Shown here in pieces: positions 61,482 to 64,000 of a DNA stretch of 64,000 nt (positions are counted from its first letter, which is position 1; each line of letters begins with the position of its first letter). The translations under genes and the position numbers were made by a program. The notes beneath the pieces were generated by a model. The model searched no databases. It saw only the letters and a program-made list of their open reading frames with translations, and was not told where the DNA came from. The stretch lies in NCBI GenBank assembly GCA_030685025.1, contig JAUXWC010000265.1:1-64000 (forward strand). Direction: 5' to 3'. The stretch is from Rhodoferax sp. (GTDB taxonomy: Bacteria; Pseudomonadota; Gammaproteobacteria; Burkholderiales; Burkholderiaceae_C).

Positions 61482-63358
61482 AGCGGCCTCCAGCGCATGC
61501 GCTCTCCCTTGCCGACGGTGCGTAGCACCGTCTCGACAAAGTGGTTGACGCCGACATGCCGCGCCAGATAGCTCGACAGGACCGCACCGAACAGGAACAC
61601 GGAGTGCCCATGAAAGGCCATCTCCTCAACCTCCAGCGTGATCTCGAGTCCTCGGCCAAATGCGATGGGGCCGCCCATTGGCAAGCGCCGAACCGTCGGC
61701 TTGGACTTGACAGACATCAGGCCGCGCACCTGACCCTGGCGCGCGGCGTCGGCATGTACCGCATAGAGCATCAACATCTCGCGCAGGGCGGCCGCGCCTT
61801 GTTCCGCTGTCGCGTCCGCAAGCGACAGGTAATTCAGTGCCAGATGGTCAATCACACGCCAGCCGAGTCCCGCCGTCACGACCGGGGAGACCGGGCGGGA
61901 TGGGCCGCGCACCACTACCACACCGCTGACCGGGTGCGCATCGATACAGTCAAAGTCATTACCCCTGCCGACCGGCATCAGCAAGGGAAGATCGCGATTG
62001 GTGCACATCGCCGAAACGGCCAACTGGCGTAACGACGATGCATAGGGCGCTTGCTGCGGATCGACCAACTGGAGGTAGAGTTCGGAGCCGATATGGCTAC
62101 TGCGATTGCCTTGCGTACGCTGGCGCTCAGACAGGGTGCGTGGCTCGCGGGTCGTGGTGTAGTAGGCGGGATGACTATCGCGACTGCCATGAAAGGCCGC
62201 ATAAAACGGCCGAAAGGGCTGTTCGGCGGCTGCACCGACCATGCCACCTGCGCTGGGGTTGCCGTGCCCAACCACCTCCGTCACGCTGTGAACCTCGAAG
62301 TCTTGCGGCCGGGTTCGATCTGGTACCAGATGAAACTGGTTGACCGCTTCCGTGATGACCACCCGGTCGAGCCGTTTGGCAAACAAGTTGATCGCCGGAA
62401 CACAGTGCAAGCGGATGTTGTCCACCGTCACCAGTTTCTCCAGAGCGGCGTCGCCGCGCGAAAACAGCACCACGATTTCGAGTTCGGAAACAGCCATACT
62501 TGCCAACACCGCTCGCAAGCCTGCCAGTTTGGCGAACTGAAATCGCTGCGGGAACGCAAAGTATTCCTGGACCAGCCGATACCCGGAGAATCCGGAAGCC
62601 GTCGTCGGCAGCAGCGCCTCGTCCTCGTGAAAACCAACCGGCTCGACATGTTCGGCCGACAGCCGTTGCGGTGCTCCTGCCGCAGCACCGGTCGCCGAGA
62701 GCGGTTGCAGCAACACGCCCAGCGGCTCGCCCAGAAAGCACTCATGCAACTGCCAGGCAACGTCTTCCGCCCCGCCGAAATGAAGCACCAACTCGTCCAG
62801 CGCCAACTGGTTGAATGTCAGACTGGCGGTTGTCTTGAGCACAAAACGCAGACCTCCGCGAATGCGGCGCGACTGTGGGTGTTGATTCAGCGCCAAGTCG
62901 GGTGCATAGCTGAAATACTGGGCCCGCACGACCTCCAAAGGCCACAGGCGCAGGTCAGCCGCCGTCCGAAACTCGCAGTTGGTGTTCTGTCCTACCGCCT
63001 GGCGGGCACGCAATCCGCTGCCCCGGGCCATCGACGGGCCCGTCGCCAAACCCGCATCTTCAAGCTGTGGCTGGCATTGGACCACCACCATGGAGGGCGT
63101 CGGGGCCAGGTAGTTCGGGTAAACAATGTCGAGCAAGTGCCCGGTAAAGCGGGGGAACTCGGCGTCGAGCTTCAGCCCCACGCGTGCTGACAGGAACGCC
63201 GTTGCCTCGATCAGTCGCTCGACATAAGGGTCGGCGACCTCGTGGCCGTCGATCCCCAATCGGTGCGCGATCTTTGGAAAAGCTCGTGCGAACTCCGCCG
63301 CGTTGTCACGGAAGTATCGCAACTCCTGCTCGTACAAGCCAAGTAATCTGGGGTCCAT
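61457..63358 (-). CDS. tssF: T6SS baseplate protein TssF
   Basis: A 633-residue ImpG/VasA-type baseplate protein. The standard start LYEQELRYFRDNAAEFARAFPKIAHRLG is at residue 8 on, and ARVGLKLDAEFPRFTGHLLDIVYPNYLAPTPSM near residue 57-89 follows. The C-terminal part shows LEITLEVEEMAFHGHSVFLFGAVLSSYLARHVGVNHF, typical of TssF. ATG 63358. Confidence 0.96.
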   Translation of the reverse strand: MDPRLLGLYEQELRYFRDNAAEFARAFPKIAHRLGIDGHEVADPYVERLIEATAFLSARVGLKLDAEFPRFTGHLLDIVYPNYLAPTPSMVVVQCQPQLEDAGLATGPSMARGSGLRARQAVGQNTNCEFRTAADLRLWPLEVVRAQYFSYAPDLALNQHPQSRRIRGGLRFVLKTTASLTFNQLALDELVLHFGGAEDVAWQLHECFLGEPLGVLLQPLSATGAAAGAPQRLSAEHVEPVGFHEDEALLPTTASGFSGYRLVQEYFAFPQRFQFAKLAGLRAVLASMAVSELEIVVLFSRGDAALEKLVTVDNIRLHCVPAINLFAKRLDRVVITEAVNQFHLVPDRTRPQDFEVHSVTEVVGHGNPSAGGMVGAAAEQPFRPFYAAFHGSRDSHPAYYTTTREPRTLSERQRTQGNRSSHIGSELYLQLVDPQQAPYASSLRQLAVSAMCTNRDLPLLMPVGRGNDFDCIDAHPVSGVVVVRGPSRPVSPVVTAGLGWRVIDHLALNYLSLADATAEQGAAALREMLMLYAVHADAARQGQVRGLMSVKSKPTVRRLPMGGPIAFGRGLEITLEVEEMAFHGHSVFLFGAVLSSYLARHVGVNHFVETVLRTVGKGERMRWRPLCGTRPIL

Positions 63359-63384
63359 GTCTTCGCACTGTTCGCTGCATCGGC

Positions 63385-63891
63385 TCAGCGTGAGATGTCC
63401 TGGATTTCGATGCGTCCCTCTTCAAGGTCAATTCGGCTTCTCATCAGGAATTCGAGCGGCACCGGCTGGGCCCACAGCATACCGCGTATCAGCAAGCCGA
63501 CGCGGTTGTGGCTGTCGAGAACCGGACCATCCATCACCAATTCGACTTCCAGCGTGCGCGGCAAAATGCGTGGCTCGAAATTCAGAATCGCCTGACGAAA
63601 AGCCTGCTCCATGCTGCTGCGTTGCAAGGACGACGCGAACTGCCCCGACAGGGTTGGCAAACCATAGTTCAGCACCGATTTTTCGGTTTGCACAAAGCGC
63701 TTGTCATCGAACGGCGGACTGTGCCCGGTGGCGTTGAACAACCACCCCAGATCGCGCAAGACAGCCTGGCGCAGGCCCTGCTTGGTCAACACCTTTTTGT
63801 CGTCGCCCTCAACTTGTTCACCGGGCGCGTTGTCGACCAGCCGATCCAGCAATGAGGGTTGCAGGCGCTCCTGCGCCGTCAACTCAGCCAT
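63385..63891 (-). CDS. tssE: T6SS baseplate protein TssE
   Basis: A 168-residue gpW/gp25-type baseplate protein. LQPSLLDRLVDNAP near residue 9, LRQAVLRDLGWLFNAT near residue 42 and the C-terminal half with FEPRILPRTLEVEL are typical of TssE. I chose ATG 63891 because it overlaps the upstream gene's stop (ATGGCTGA), a coupling signal; the longer frame begins with TTG. TssE is part of the wedge. Confidence 0.94.
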   Translation of the reverse strand: MAELTAQERLQPSLLDRLVDNAPGEQVEGDDKKVLTKQGLRQAVLRDLGWLFNATGHSPPFDDKRFVQTEKSVLNYGLPTLSGQFASSLQRSSMEQAFRQAILNFEPRILPRTLEVELVMDGPVLDSHNRVGLLIRGMLWAQPVPLEFLMRSRIDLEEGRIEIQDISR

Positions 63892-64000
63892 TGGCTGCGG
63901 CGCCGAGGTTTCCAAACGTGATCAGACGCACGTCCATCAAGGCGAGCTCGCCCGCGCTGCTGGACAACACCCGTTGGCCCAGGCCGGTCCAGACATCGGG
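63884..64000 (-). CDS. tagJ: T6SS accessory TagJ/ImpE, 3' end only
   Basis: The last 38 codons of a minus-strand gene running past the window end. The translated tail WTGLGQRVLSSSAGELALMD matches the end of ImpE/TagJ proteins (GLGQRML...LMDVR), which modulate the ClpV-sheath interaction in some T6SSs. The stop TGA overlaps the tssE start by eight bases. Domain content upstream of the window end is not visible. Confidence 0.7.
   Translation of the reverse strand, partial: PDVWTGLGQRVLSSSAGELALMDVRLITFGNLGAAANG

Noticed and set aside
1..64000. CRISPR arrays, tRNA or rRNA genes, integrase attachment sites
   Set aside because: No regularly spaced repeat-spacer array, no cloverleaf-like sequence and no integrase gene were seen by reading; a covariance-model scan could not be run.

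Overview
The window is GC-rich DNA with dense bacterial coding. Gene content points to a betaproteobacterium of the order Burkholderiales, most likely the Comamonadaceae (Rhodoferax/Polaromonas/Acidovorax-like). The clues are a DUF3567 protein, a DUF3108 protein, a GcvA-type LysR regulator, and an intergenic repeat with a C-rich/G-rich hairpin of a type I associate with that family. The taxonomic call is inference. I saw no rRNA, tRNA or CRISPR array.

Layout. 6-5162 (minus) is a probable copper-handling operon: DUF2946 protein, TonB-dependent receptor, BNR/sialidase-fold protein with a CxCC motif, thioredoxin-fold CxxC protein and a PCu(A)C copper chaperone. 5367-12369 is ordinary chromosome: DksA/TraR-type zinc finger, MarC, FAH-family hydrolase, DUF3108, DUF3567, purU, psd and a LysR regulator. 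12408-16288 looks acquired: a DUF4143 ATPase behind a perfect 12-bp palindrome, a broken PIN-toxin fragment, a class C beta-lactamase-like hydrolase and two GNAT acetyltransferases. 16833-27195 carries a GlcD-type oxidase, a large pullulanase-type lipoprotein, a BCCP-carboxyltransferase fusion, asparaginase and a wax-ester synthase-like acyltransferase, with a remnant of a repeat-flanked element at 22386-22630.

27467-33422 (plus) is an arginine/ornithine module: ornithine cyclodeaminase, a three-gene amino-acid ABC importer, a DcaP-like porin and, after a strong terminator, arginase. Together these would import arginine or ornithine and convert it to ornithine, proline, urea and ammonia. 33496-35941 (minus) is exbB-exbD-exbD-tonB, the energy source for TonB receptors such as the one at 2416-4731.

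36541-64000 is a type VI secretion (T6SS) locus. tssJ (minus) diverges from tssA-tssB-tssC, an unrecognised three-repeat lipoprotein, a TPR-methyltransferase and hcp (plus). A long minus-strand series then runs, in transcription order, tagJ (cut by the window end), tssE, tssF, tssG, clpV, vgrG, DUF2169-pentapeptide protein, pentapeptide protein, DUF3540, DUF4150 PAAR-like, FHA protein, PP2C phosphatase, an outer-membrane barrel-like protein and a TPR-CHAT protease-like protein. tssK, tssL, tssM and a kinase are not in the window. The least explained parts are the lipoprotein, the TPR-methyltransferase and the barrel plus CHAT pair.

Two families of short hairpin repeats (A: seven copies; B: three copies) sit in gaps across the window, including four gaps inside the T6SS minus-strand series.
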